A stretch of 64,000 bases of DNA from assembly GCF_003945385.1 (NCBI RefSeq), contig NZ_AP018920.1, forward strand, positions 4,092,001-4,156,000, written 5' to 3'. The notes under the pieces were generated by a model. The model was not told the origin of the DNA and ran no database searches. It was given only the letters and a program-made list of their open reading frames with translations. The stretch is from Pseudonocardia autotrophica (GTDB lineage Bacteria > Actinomycetota > Actinomycetes > Mycobacteriales > Pseudonocardiaceae). Positions within the stretch are counted from its first letter, which is position 1; each line of letters begins with the position of its first letter. A program made the translations under genes and the position numbers. Of this stretch, positions 18,042 through 26,128 are shown in pieces.

Positions 18042-18887
18042 ATGACTGATTCGATCCTGGTGCTGGGAGCGACCGGGGGTCAAGGCGGCGCCGTCGTCCG
18101 TGCCCTGCGCGAACGCGGGGCCGCGATCCGCGCACTGGTACGTCGCCCGGACTCGCCGCGCGCACGGGCGCTGGCCCGCAACGGCGTCGAGCTCGTCGCG
18201 GGCGACCTGTCCGACCCGTTCGCGGTGCGCGCCGCGATGGACGGAGTCAGCGCGGCCTTCGCCGTCACCACCCCGTTCGAGTCGGGCACCGACGCCGAGG
18301 TCGCCCAGGGCCGGGCGATCATCGCCGGGGCCGTCGACGCCCGGCTCCCGCACCTGGTGTTCAGCTCGGTCGCCGGGGCCGACGCGGGCACCGGCGTCCC
18401 GCACTTCGAGAGCAAGAACGTGATCGAGGCCGAGCTGCGCGCGTCCGGGCTGCGGCACGGAGTCGTGGCCCCGACCTACTTCTTCGACAACGCTCTCGGC
18501 GGCCGCGACGAGCTGCTCGCCGGGATGCTGCGGCTGCCGATCGCCGCCGACCACCCGCTGCAGCAGCTCGATCGCGCCGATCTCGCCGCCGTCGCCGCGA
18601 TCGGGCTCACCGAGCCCGATCGGCTGGCCGGGCGGCGGATCGAGGTGGCAGGCGACGCACCGACGCCCACCGAGATGGCCGAGGTGTTCACCCGGGTCCT
18701 CGGGCGGGATGTCCGCCACCTCCAGCACGATCTGGCTCTGATCGGCGACCCCGACATGCACGCGATGTGGACGTTCCTCGCCGGGGACGGCTACCAGGCC
18801 GACCCGGTCGCGTTGCGGGCCGGGTTCCCCGAGATCAGCTGGACGCGGTTCGCCGACTGGGCCGAGCGGACGCTGTCCCCGAGGTGA
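18042..18887 (+). CDS. NmrA-like NAD(P)-binding oxidoreductase
   Basis: A 281-residue atypical SDR with the dinucleotide motif LVLGATGGQGGAVV, then VELVAGDLSDPFAV and HLVFSSVAGADAG, the pattern of NmrA/HSCARG-type proteins. These either reduce quinones or sense the NADPH/NADP ratio. The ATG at 18042 follows GAGAGGCAGAC. It is the last intact gene of the same-strand series that starts with the ring-cleaving dioxygenase, and quinone reduction would fit that company. Confidence 0.85.
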   Translation: MTDSILVLGATGGQGGAVVRALRERGAAIRALVRRPDSPRARALARNGVELVAGDLSDPFAVRAAMDGVSAAFAVTTPFESGTDAEVAQGRAIIAGAVDARLPHLVFSSVAGADAGTGVPHFESKNVIEAELRASGLRHGVVAPTYFFDNALGGRDELLAGMLRLPIAADHPLQQLDRADLAAVAAIGLTEPDRLAGRRIEVAGDAPTPTEMAEVFTRVLGRDVRHLQHDLALIGDPDMHAMWTFLAGDGYQADPVALRAGFPEISWTRFADWAERTLSPR

Positions 18888-18984
18888 CCGGCACCGTCCC
18901 GGGGCGCCCGGGACACCGAAGCAGAACCGGAGCCGGTCCGGGCCCCGGATCCGGACGGACCGCGACCCGAGAGGAAGCAGACGC

Positions 18985-19033
18985 ATGACGACCGAACTCA
19001 CCGGGAACCGGGCCGACGGCCGTTCGGCGGGCG
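18985..19033 (+). pseudogene. Head of a deleted gene
   Basis: A GAGAGGAAGCAGACGC ribosome-binding region precedes an ATG at 18985 and a coding start MTTELTGNRADG, which resembles SDR N-termini. Within about 15 codons the frame enters antisense sequence of a transporter fragment, so the rest of the gene has been lost. Confidence 0.4.
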
Positions 19034-19205
19034 GGTTGGCCACGTCCCACGCCTTCGGGACGAACACGATCAGCCCGGCGACCGCGGCCGCGACGCCGAG
19101 CGTGTCGGTCAGGTACGGCAGCAGCAGACCCGGAACGGTGCCGAACGTGCCGGTCGCAATGCTGCCCAGCGCGTAGCCGCGGCGGACGCGGGCGGGAACG
19201 GCCAC
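19034..19205 (-). pseudogene. N-terminal fragment of a GPH-type MFS transporter
   Basis: From a GTG at 19205 the frame reads RRGYALGSIATGTFGTVPGL and VAGLIVFVPKAWDV, matching the first two helices of glycoside-pentoside-hexuronide symporters. The protein stops matching near 19034, where it meets the head of the opposing gene. About 57 of the expected 430 or so residues remain. Confidence 0.55.
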
Positions 19206-19266
19206 GGGGCGCAAACGCCAGCGACCCGCGGGGCCCGCCGGACAGGTCCGGACGTCTCCTACGCGG

Positions 19267-19995
19267 TCACCAGGGAACGGACCCGGCGTCGTCGAAGAAG
19301 CCGCCGCTCGGGCCGTCGTCCGGGAGGGTGGCGAGGTGGATCGCGATCGCCGCGCCCTGTGCCGGTGTCCGGGCGCCGGCGAACGCGTTGAGGTCGGTCG
19401 CCGTATGGCCGGGGCACCCGGCGTTGACCAGGATCCCGCTGCCGCGCAGCTCCTTCGCGTACTGGACGGTGACGGCGTTGAGTGCGGACTTCGAGGGCGA
19501 GTACGCCACCGACAGCGGGCCGCTGTCCCGGCCGGGGTCGCACTGCCGGGCCAGCGACCCGCCGCTGCTGGAGACGTTCACGATCCGCGGCGACGCCGAG
19601 CGGCGCAGGAGCGGGAGCATCGCGTTCGTGACCCGGACGACGCCGACGACGTTGGTCTCCAGCGCCACCCGCAGGACGCCGATACCGACGGTGGTCGGGT
19701 CCTGCGGCATCCCCCCGGTGACGGCCGCGTTGTTGACCAGCACGTCGAGGCGTCCGTAGCGATCGGCCACGGCCTCCGCGGCGCGGGCGGCATCGTCGTC
19801 ATCGGTGACGTCGAGCCGCACCCCGAACGCGTCCACGCCGGACGCACGCAACGAGGTCACCGCGGCGTCCCGGCGCTCGGCGTCCCGGGCACCGACCGCC
19901 ACCGTCGCACCCCGCGCTCCCAGACCGGCCGCGATCTCGTACCCGATTCCCTTGTTCGCGCCGGTGACCAGCGCGACCGTCGTCGATTCGCTCAT
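19267..19995 (-). CDS. SDR family oxidoreductase
   Basis: A 242-residue classical SDR: VTGANKGIGYEIA for NAD(P) binding, VLVNNAAVTGG, the serine in VNVSSSGGSLA and the YSPSK catalytic pair. Members with this pattern (carbonyl-reductase-like) reduce small aldehydes, ketones or quinones with NADPH. It is divergent from a LysR gene with 110 bases between, and a 37-base palindrome in the spacer is a strong operator candidate, so regulation by that LysR is likely. Confidence 0.9.
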   Translation of the reverse strand: MSESTTVALVTGANKGIGYEIAAGLGARGATVAVGARDAERRDAAVTSLRASGVDAFGVRLDVTDDDDAARAAEAVADRYGRLDVLVNNAAVTGGMPQDPTTVGIGVLRVALETNVVGVVRVTNAMLPLLRRSASPRIVNVSSSGGSLARQCDPGRDSGPLSVAYSPSKSALNAVTVQYAKELRGSGILVNAGCPGHTATDLNAFAGARTPAQGAAIAIHLATLPDDGPSGGFFDDAGSVPW

Positions 19996-20040
19996 GCCCC
20001 GACCGTGTCCGCACCGGCCGGGAAGCTCCAACACCGATCG

Positions 20041-20077
20041 GAGCTGCGGCGATACCCGTCCGGTATCGACGCAGCTC
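20041..20077. promoter_or_regulatory. 37-bp LysR-type palindromic operator
   Basis: Outer arms GAGCTGC (20041-20047) and GCAGCTC (20071-20077) and inner arms CGATACC (20050-20056) and GGTATCG (20062-20068) share the centre 20059. The inner part fits the T-N11-A rule of LysR binding sites (ATACC-N5-GGTAT). It sits between the divergent SDR and LysR genes. Confidence 0.7.
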
Positions 20078-20105
20078 GCAGGCCCGCGGCCGGTAGCCTG
20101 ACGAG

Positions 20106-20984
20106 GTGGAGACGCGGGAGCTGCGGTACTTCGTGGCCGTCGCGGAGGAGTTGCACTTCGGGCGGGCCGCGCACCGGCTCGGGATGGCGCAGCCTCCGCT
20201 GTCGCGGGCGATCCGCCGGCTCGAACGACGCCTCGGCGCCCCGCTGCTGCTGCGGACCAGCCGTACGGTCGCGCTGACCGAGGCGGGCGAGGTGTTGCTG
20301 CAGGAGGGCCGGGCCGCGCTGGACGCCGTGGACGCGGCGGACCGCCGCACCCGGCGTGCCGCGCTCGGCGCCCACCCCGGGCTGGTCCTGGTCGTGAAGG
20401 CGGCGGCCGCGGGCGAGTTCCTGGCGACGCTGCTGGAGGCCTACGCCGTCGAGCCCGGCGCCGTGGGCGTCGACGTGCAGCTGTGCGGCGTCGGCGAGCA
20501 GGAACCGATGCTGCGCGACGGCCGCGCCGACGTCGCGTTGCTGCACCTGCCGCACGACTCGGCGGACGGGTTCGACACCGAGGTGCTGCACACGGAGAGG
20601 CAGGTCGCCGTGCTGCCGGCGGGGCACCCGCTGGCCTCGCGTGCCCGGGTGCGCCTGGCCGAGGTCACCGCGCTGCCCGGGCTGCCGATGCCGCGCTGGC
20701 CCGATCCGGACGGCCGCTACCCGGACGGCCCCGGCCCGCAGGTCCGGGACAGCACGCAGCTCTACCGGCTGATCGCGCTCGGCCGGGCCGCGGCCGTCCT
20801 GCCGGAATCGGTCCGCACCCACCTGCGCGACGACCTCGCCGCGGTGCCCGTCGACGACGCCGCCCCGGTGACGACCGTGATCGCCTGGCCGGCGCACTGC
20901 CGGTCCCGGGCCGTCGCCGACCTGGTCCGGGTCGCGTCGGCCGTGGCCGGCGGTCAGCGGCCGAACAGGTCCCCGTCGAGGTAG
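20106..20984 (+). CDS. LysR family transcriptional regulator
   Basis: A 292-residue regulator starting at GTG 20106. The winged helix reads LRYFVAVAEELHFGRAAHRL and then PPLSRAIRRLERRLG; the rest is the substrate-binding-like effector domain. Its ligand is not evident. It is divergent from the SDR gene over a strong palindrome. The last 31 bases overlap a degenerate hydrolase fragment on the other strand. Confidence 0.9.
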   Translation: METRELRYFVAVAEELHFGRAAHRLGMAQPPLSRAIRRLERRLGAPLLLRTSRTVALTEAGEVLLQEGRAALDAVDAADRRTRRAALGAHPGLVLVVKAAAAGEFLATLLEAYAVEPGAVGVDVQLCGVGEQEPMLRDGRADVALLHLPHDSADGFDTEVLHTERQVAVLPAGHPLASRARVRLAEVTALPGLPMPRWPDPDGRYPDGPGPQVRDSTQLYRLIALGRAAAVLPESVRTHLRDDLAAVPVDDAAPVTTVIAWPAHCRSRAVADLVRVASAVAGGQRPNRSPSR

Positions 20985-21164
20985 ATGTCCCAGTCCGCCG
21001 ACTTCAGCCCGTGCCCGCCGGAGCGCAGGTGGTAGCTCATGCCCGCGCCGCGGAACCCGGTGTCGGTGCCGGGCTTCCACCTCGTCGACGGCAGCCCGGT
21101 GTCGCCCATCCCGAAGAGCGCATAGACGGGCGCCGCCGCGAGGTAGGAGAGGAACTCGCCCGGG
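20954..21164 (-). pseudogene. C-terminal fragment of an alpha/beta-hydrolase (glucuronoyl/acetylxylan esterase-like)
   Basis: One frame reads EFLSYLAAAPVYALFGMGD, then GMSYHLRSGGHGLKSADW and ends DLFGR. The GGHG motif is the catalytic-His neighbourhood of large secreted esterases of the glucuronoyl-esterase kind. Only about 67 residues remain, and the fragment is joined in a different frame to the end of a GNAT remnant. Confidence 0.45.
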
Positions 21165-21557
21165 TGTTGCCGGCCGCCGCCGTCACCGACAGGGCCCGGG
21201 CGCCGCCGCCGGACGCCCAGGCCGCGAACGCCGTGACGAGCTCCGCCCCGATCCCGGCGCCGCGGTGTCCCGGCCGGACGACCATGCTCTGCAGCTCCGC
21301 GGCGGCCGGGCCCGGCCCGAGGCCGTGCGCGGGCCTGCGCTCGCCGACCAGGAAACCGGTCGGCTCCGCCCGCCCGGCGACGAGCACGCAGGCGCCCGGG
21401 TCGTCGATCAGGCGCGCGTAGTGCCCGCGCCCCTCCGCCGACGCGGCCAGGACGGGTCGGCGTACGGATCGCGTCTCCCGGAGTCCTCCCGGAACAGTCC
21501 GAGCGCGAGATCGACGAGTGCGGGGAGGTCGTCGGGGGTGGCGCGGCGAACCGTCAT
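21165..21557 (-). pseudogene. GNAT acetyltransferase remnant, frameshifted and 3'-truncated
   Basis: An ATG at 21557 begins MTVRRATPDDLPALVDLALG, normal for a GNAT protein. Near 21430 the frame shifts; the continuation LQSMVVRPGHRGAGIGAELV holds the acetyl-CoA-binding loop (RGAGIG). The sequence ends at ALSVTAAAGNTRA, just before the usual FYRRxGF motif, where it is fused to the hydrolase fragment. Two lesions make function very unlikely. Confidence 0.6.
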
Positions 21558-21723
21558 CGTCCGACCGTCAGCACTCCGACCTGCGATGATAAATGGCCGA
21601 ACGGCGTTCTCCGACGCCGGCGGGCGGGACCGCCGATGAGTTCCGGCCCGGCCCCGAGTCGTTCCCCGGTGACCGCTGCAGGGCGCATCACCGCGCCCGG
21701 CGCCCGACCCTACGGAGGACACC

Positions 21724-22500
21724 GTGACGACTACGAACGACCCGAGGCCCGCGCAGCCCGGCCGCCCGCCGGTGGTCGACGCGGCCACCTGGCAGGCCGC
21801 CCGCGACGAGCTCCTGGTCCGGGAGAAGGCCCACACCCGCGCCGGTGACGCCCTCGCCGCGGCGCGGCGCCGGCTGCCGATGGTGGAGTTCGACGGGACC
21901 GTCGAGATCGTCGGGGCCGGCGGCCCGGTCCCGTTCCTCGACCTGTTCCAGGGCCGCGACGAGCTCGTCGTCTACAAGCACATGTGGTGGGACGGCGCCC
22001 CGCACCAGGGACAGTGCGAGGGCTGCACGACCACGGCCTGGAGCCTGCGCGACGCGTCCTACCTCAACGCCCGCGGCGTCTCGTTCGCCGTCCTCACCAC
22101 GGGCCGGTGGGACGAGGTCGCCCCGTTCCTCGACTTCATGGGCTACACCCAGCCCTGGTACTCGGTGCGCAGCATCGACGGCCCGGCCGGCGGCGACATG
22201 GGCCACCTGACCGCCTACCTGCGCGACGGCGACCGCACCTTCCTCACCTACTCCACGACGGGCCGCGGCAACGAGCCCGCCAGCAGCACGTTCGGACTGC
22301 TGGACATGACGCCGTACGGCCGTCGCGAGGCCTGGGAGGACACCCCGCGGGGATGGCCGGAGGGCGACCACGCGTGCTGGTACTGGCGCACCGACGTCGA
22401 CGGCCACCCGACCTGGGGCCCGACCGGGCGTCCCGTGCCACAGTGGACCCGCCCCGGCGTGACCCCCGAGGACACCCTCGGCCGGGATTCCACCGGGTGA
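21724..22500 (+). CDS. DUF899 family thioredoxin-like protein
   Basis: A 258-residue protein starting at GTG 21724 after GGAGGAC. Characteristic motifs are VVDAATWQAARDELLVREKA, YKHMWWDGAP, QCEGCTTTAW and the closing YWRTDVDGHPTWGPTGRPVP. DUF899 proteins have a thioredoxin-like fold and the CEGC pair is the only Cys motif; the activity is unknown. No obvious operon partner: the gene is flanked by a GNAT remnant and a convergent monooxygenase. Confidence 0.85.
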   Translation: MTTTNDPRPAQPGRPPVVDAATWQAARDELLVREKAHTRAGDALAAARRRLPMVEFDGTVEIVGAGGPVPFLDLFQGRDELVVYKHMWWDGAPHQGQCEGCTTTAWSLRDASYLNARGVSFAVLTTGRWDEVAPFLDFMGYTQPWYSVRSIDGPAGGDMGHLTAYLRDGDRTFLTYSTTGRGNEPASSTFGLLDMTPYGRREAWEDTPRGWPEGDHACWYWRTDVDGHPTWGPTGRPVPQWTRPGVTPEDTLGRDSTG

Positions 22501-22569
22501 TCGTCGCCGGCACAGCCACCCCGCGGTACCGGTTCGACCACGACGGCCGGCGCATCGCCCGCCTGGCGA

Positions 22570-23790
22570 TCACCGCCCGACTCCCGGCCGGTCCGACCGA
22601 CGGGGAACGGCCGAGTCCGCGAGCGGGTCGACCTCCCCGGCCCGGTAGGAGTACTGCTCGTGGGTCGCGGCCGCGCCCATCCGCAGGAACATCGGCAGTG
22701 TCAGGTCCCGGAACCGGCTCGCCCACGCCGACGACGCCTTGCGGGTCCCGATCCGGCGCCCCATCGCCACGACCGTGCGCACCCGCTCCCGTCGCGTGGT
22801 CGCGAAGGCGGTCAGCGCGGCGGCCGGGTCCGGGGCGTCGCGCAGTGCGCGGGCGAGGATCACCGCGTCCTCCAGGGCCAGGCTCGCCCCCTGCCCGACG
22901 CTGGGGTCGGCCGCATGTGCCGCGTCCCCGATCACGACGACGCGGGCGGTGTGCCACGTGGCGAGGTCGGGCAGGTCGTGGATCGGCCAGGTCCCGATCG
23001 CACCGGTCGCCGACTCCAGCACCCGGCGCACTGGGGCAGGATCGGCGGCGTGCAGCAGACGAACGCGGGCCAGCCGGGCGGCCGGGTCCGCCGCCTCGGG
23101 GGACCCGCGGTCCGGCTCGGGCCCCGGCATGTTGCTGAACCAGTAGGCCGTCCCGCTGCGGACCACGAACCCGAAGAACGCCCGGTGCCCGAAGTACATC
23201 TGCTGCATCGGCGTGTCGGGCAGCTCGACCGGCGCCCAGCCACCGCAGTCGACGATCCCGGAGTAGGCCGGCGCGGGCGCGGCGGGCCACACCGAGGTGC
23301 GGACGGCGGACCGGATCCCGTCCGCGCCGACCAGCACGTCGCCGGTGACCTCGCGGCCGTCGGCGAGCAGGGCGGTCACCCCGTCCGGGGTCTCGCGCAC
23401 GGCCTCGACCGGCGCTCCGAACTCGACGGGGATCCCCGCGTCCGCCACGGCGGAGAGCAGCTGTTCGTGCAGCAGACCGCGCCGGAGGAGGTGGCTCGTC
23501 TCCCCGTACCGCGCCCGGTCACCGCTCCCGTCCAGCCGGGCGATGCGCCGCCCGCCGGCGTTGTGGAACTCGATGCCCGACACCGCCTCCCCGCCGGCCG
23601 CCGGGACGACGCCCTGCAGCCCCAGCGCGGCGAGCGCCAGCATCCCGTTCGGGGCGACGGTCAGGAACGCCCCCGCCTCCGGCGACGGAGCGTCGCGGGC
23701 CTCCAGCACCCGGCTGTCGATGCCCGCCCGGCGCAGCCCCAACGCCAGCGCGCACCCGGCGATCCCGCCGCCACAGATCACGACCCGCAC
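22570..23790 (-). CDS. FAD-dependent monooxygenase (aromatic hydroxylase type)
   Basis: A 406-residue class A flavoprotein. Motifs in order are RVVICGGGIAGCALALGLRR (FAD dinucleotide fold), VLVGADGIRS (DG motif) and VVIGDAAHAADPSVGQG (GD motif). These enzymes hydroxylate or otherwise oxidise aromatic and polyketide substrates using NAD(P)H. The start is a GTG at 23790 with GGGGGAG just before it; the frame upstream of that would overlap the operator. It is divergent from a MarR gene and probably repressed by it. Confidence 0.88.
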   Translation of the reverse strand: MRVVICGGGIAGCALALGLRRAGIDSRVLEARDAPSPEAGAFLTVAPNGMLALAALGLQGVVPAAGGEAVSGIEFHNAGGRRIARLDGSGDRARYGETSHLLRRGLLHEQLLSAVADAGIPVEFGAPVEAVRETPDGVTALLADGREVTGDVLVGADGIRSAVRTSVWPAAPAPAYSGIVDCGGWAPVELPDTPMQQMYFGHRAFFGFVVRSGTAYWFSNMPGPEPDRGSPEAADPAARLARVRLLHAADPAPVRRVLESATGAIGTWPIHDLPDLATWHTARVVVIGDAAHAADPSVGQGASLALEDAVILARALRDAPDPAAALTAFATTRRERVRTVVAMGRRIGTRKASSAWASRFRDLTLPMFLRMGAAATHEQYSYRAGEVDPLADSAVPRRSDRPGVGR

Positions 23791-23828
23791 GGCTCCCCCT
23801 AGATAGTTAGTTCGATCGAAGGAAATAT
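23791..23828. promoter_or_regulatory. MarR operator in short divergent spacer
   Basis: The 38-base spacer contains the perfect palindrome TTCGATCGAA at 23811-23820, next to AGATAGTTAG. Both ribosome-binding sites (GGGGGAG and AAGGAA) lie within the spacer, so one bound MarR dimer would shut both genes. Confidence 0.6.
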
Positions 23829-24389
23829 ATGAGCGGAGAGTCAACCGCGTCAACCGAGCAGGACGACATGAGCACCGACGGCACCGCCGCACCGCCGGCG
23901 AGCAGCGACGACGACCGCCACGACGTCGTCGAGCGCCTGTCCCTGGCCGGACGACGCCAGAGCACCGCGATGGTGTTGTTCCACCACAACCTCGCCGCCC
24001 GCCTCGGACTGAGCGCGACCGACGAGAAGGTCCTCGAGCTGATCACCCGGCACGGATCGCTCACGCCGAAGGAGCTCGCAGCCCGGACCGGACTCGCCCC
24101 GGCCTCGATCAGTGCGGTGCTCGACCGGCTGGAGAGCAGGTCGCTCCTGCGGCGGGAGCGCAACGCCGACGACCGGCGCAGCTTCCGCGTCGTCCCCGAT
24201 CCCGAGCACGTCCGCGCCGTCGGCGCGCTGTTCACCGAGCTGCTGACCGAGCTGGATCAGCTCTACGCGCGGTACTCCACCGAGGACCTGCGCACGGTGC
24301 TCGGGTTCGTCGAGGCCGCGACCGGGATCCAGGAACGCGCGGCCCGCAACCTCGGCGAGGAGCGATACTCGAACCGTCCGGGGCGATGA
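23829..24389 (+). CDS. MarR family transcriptional regulator
   Basis: A 186-residue protein with a 40-residue variable N-terminus and a winged helix: LTPKELAARTGLAPASISAV, LDRLESRSLLRRERNADDRR (wing DRR) and a C-terminal dimerisation helix. It is divergent from the FAD monooxygenase with only 38 bases between the starts, a classical aromatic-compound sensor pair. A VOC gene follows after 15 bases and may be co-transcribed. Confidence 0.88.
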   Translation: MSGESTASTEQDDMSTDGTAAPPASSDDDRHDVVERLSLAGRRQSTAMVLFHHNLAARLGLSATDEKVLELITRHGSLTPKELAARTGLAPASISAVLDRLESRSLLRRERNADDRRSFRVVPDPEHVRAVGALFTELLTELDQLYARYSTEDLRTVLGFVEAATGIQERAARNLGEERYSNRPGR

Positions 24390-24404
24390 GGCACCGTCAC
24401 GGGC

Positions 24405-24809
24405 ATGGCGTTCCTCCAGCTGACCGCGATCGTCGTCGACGACTACGACGAGGCCATCGCCTTCTTCACCGGCCCCCTCGGGTTCGACCTGGTGGAGGAC
24501 TCCCCGGCCCGCACCGACGACGGCCGGCCCAAGCGATGGGTCGTCGTCCGTCCACCGGGTGCCGAGACGGGGATCCTGCTCGCCCGGGCCGACGGGGAGC
24601 GCCAGGTCGCGGCGATCGGGAACCAGCACGCCGGGCGGGTCGGCTTCTTCCTCCGGGACGACGACTTCGACGGCCGGTACCGACACATGCGGGCGTCCGG
24701 GGTCGAGTTCCTGACCGAGCCCCGGACGGAGCCCTACGGACGCGTCGTCGTGCTCCGTGACGTCGCCGGTAACCGCTGGGACCTGCTCGGCCCGGCGGAT
24801 CCGGCCTGA
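24405..24809 (+). CDS. VOC family protein, copy 2
   Basis: A 134-residue single VOC module, start ATG 24405. It differs from the product of 8424-8828 at only 17 positions by eye, mostly conservative, so the two are recent duplicates. Motifs are the same: IVVDDYDEAIAFFT, VRPPGAETGILLARADGERQ and YGRVVVLRDVAGNRWD. Here it follows a MarR gene closely and may be under its control, whereas copy 1 follows a broken transporter. Reaction unknown. Confidence 0.87.
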   Translation: MAFLQLTAIVVDDYDEAIAFFTGPLGFDLVEDSPARTDDGRPKRWVVVRPPGAETGILLARADGERQVAAIGNQHAGRVGFFLRDDDFDGRYRHMRASGVEFLTEPRTEPYGRVVVLRDVAGNRWDLLGPADPA

Positions 24810-24836
24810 ACGATGACGACAACGGGCGGGCGACGT

Positions 24837-26048
24837 TCACGTCGCGCGTTCATCGGCATCGCGCCGGGCGCCACGGAGCGGTGAGAAGGCGATCACCGCC
24901 GCGGCGACCGAGACGACCACCACCGCGAGCCACAACGTCGGCTGCAAACCGATCCGGTCGCCCAGCACCCCGCCGGCCAGAGCCCCGACGACGGCCATGG
25001 TGCGGTTGACCGAACGCATGGTCGCGTTCATCCGGCCCTGCATCCCCGCCGGGGTGACGGCTTGGCGGCAGCCGAGCTTGTTCGGGTCCTCCAGGCCGAG
25101 TCCGAACCCGTAGGCGGCCTGGGCCGCTGCGACCAGAAGGACGGACCAGACCCCGCCGTCGGGGACGAGAGCGACCGACGAGCATGGTCGTCCCCTCGCC
25201 CAGCCGGCGGCCTGCCCGGGGAGCGAGCAGCGCACCGACGAATCCGCCACAACCGGCCATGGCCAGGACGACGCCGTAGACCCACGGTGACAACCCCAGA
25301 TCCCGAAGGGCCAGCGGAGTGAACACGGTCAGGGCCGCGGCGTTCGCGATGAACCAGATGTGGGTCGAGATGGCGGGCGGGGCCAGCGTGCGGTGCCGGT
25401 ACGTCCAGCTCAGGCCCTCCCCGATCGCACGCCGGATGCTCGGCCGCACTGACGAGCGGGGAGGCTCCTCGGTGACCCGGACCGAGGCGATCAACGCCGC
25501 GGAGAGGAAGCAGGCGAGCGCGTCGACCAGAACGGCGAGGGGCGCACCGACCCAGCCGACGAGGCCGCCACCGGCCGCGGGGCGGAGGTCTGGGCCACCG
25601 TCGCCGACTGTCCGAGCCGGGCGTTGGCGTCGACCAGCGACCGGCGCGGGACGAGTGACGGCAGCAGCGATTGGGTGGCTGCCATCCCGAACACCGACAG
25701 CACCCCGACGGCGAACAGCACGGCGGCGAACCCTCGGAGCGACAGGGCATCGAACCACCAGAGCGCCGGGATGACGAGCAGCAGAACGCCACGACCCAGG
25801 TTCGCCACGACCAGAACCGGCTTGCGGCGCCAACGGTCGACGAGCGCACCGGCCAGCAGGCCGACGAGCAGGTACGGGAGGAACTGGACGGCGTTGATCA
25901 CTCCCACCTCGGTGGCCGAGGCGTCCAGCACCATGACCAGCAGGATCTGGATCGCGACGATCGTCACCGGGGAGCCGAAGGCACCTACCGTGCTCGCCGT
26001 CCAGAACCGGGCGAACGCGGGGACCCGCAGGACCTCGCCGCCGCCCAC
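24837..26048 (-). pseudogene. MFS transporter with two frameshifts
   Basis: The protein is spread over three frames. The N-terminal part (from 26048) reads FARFWTASTVGAFGSPVTI and continues through six helices to SATVAQTS near 25590; the middle part, in a second frame, has GWVGAPLAVLVDALACFLSA and ALRDLGLSPWVYGVVLAM; the C-terminal part, in a third frame from about 25180, ends LRGARRDADERAT. All parts align with an MDR-type 12-helix facilitator (enterobactin/macrolide exporter-like), so nothing but the reading frame is lost. Either two true mutations or two sequencing errors explain it. Confidence 0.7.
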
Positions 26049-26128
26049 GGAACGAGCCTACGAGGTGTACCGGATGCGGGCGCCCGATCTGCGAGGACCG
26101 GCATCGCCCACCGGTCGGGGGCCGGGAG

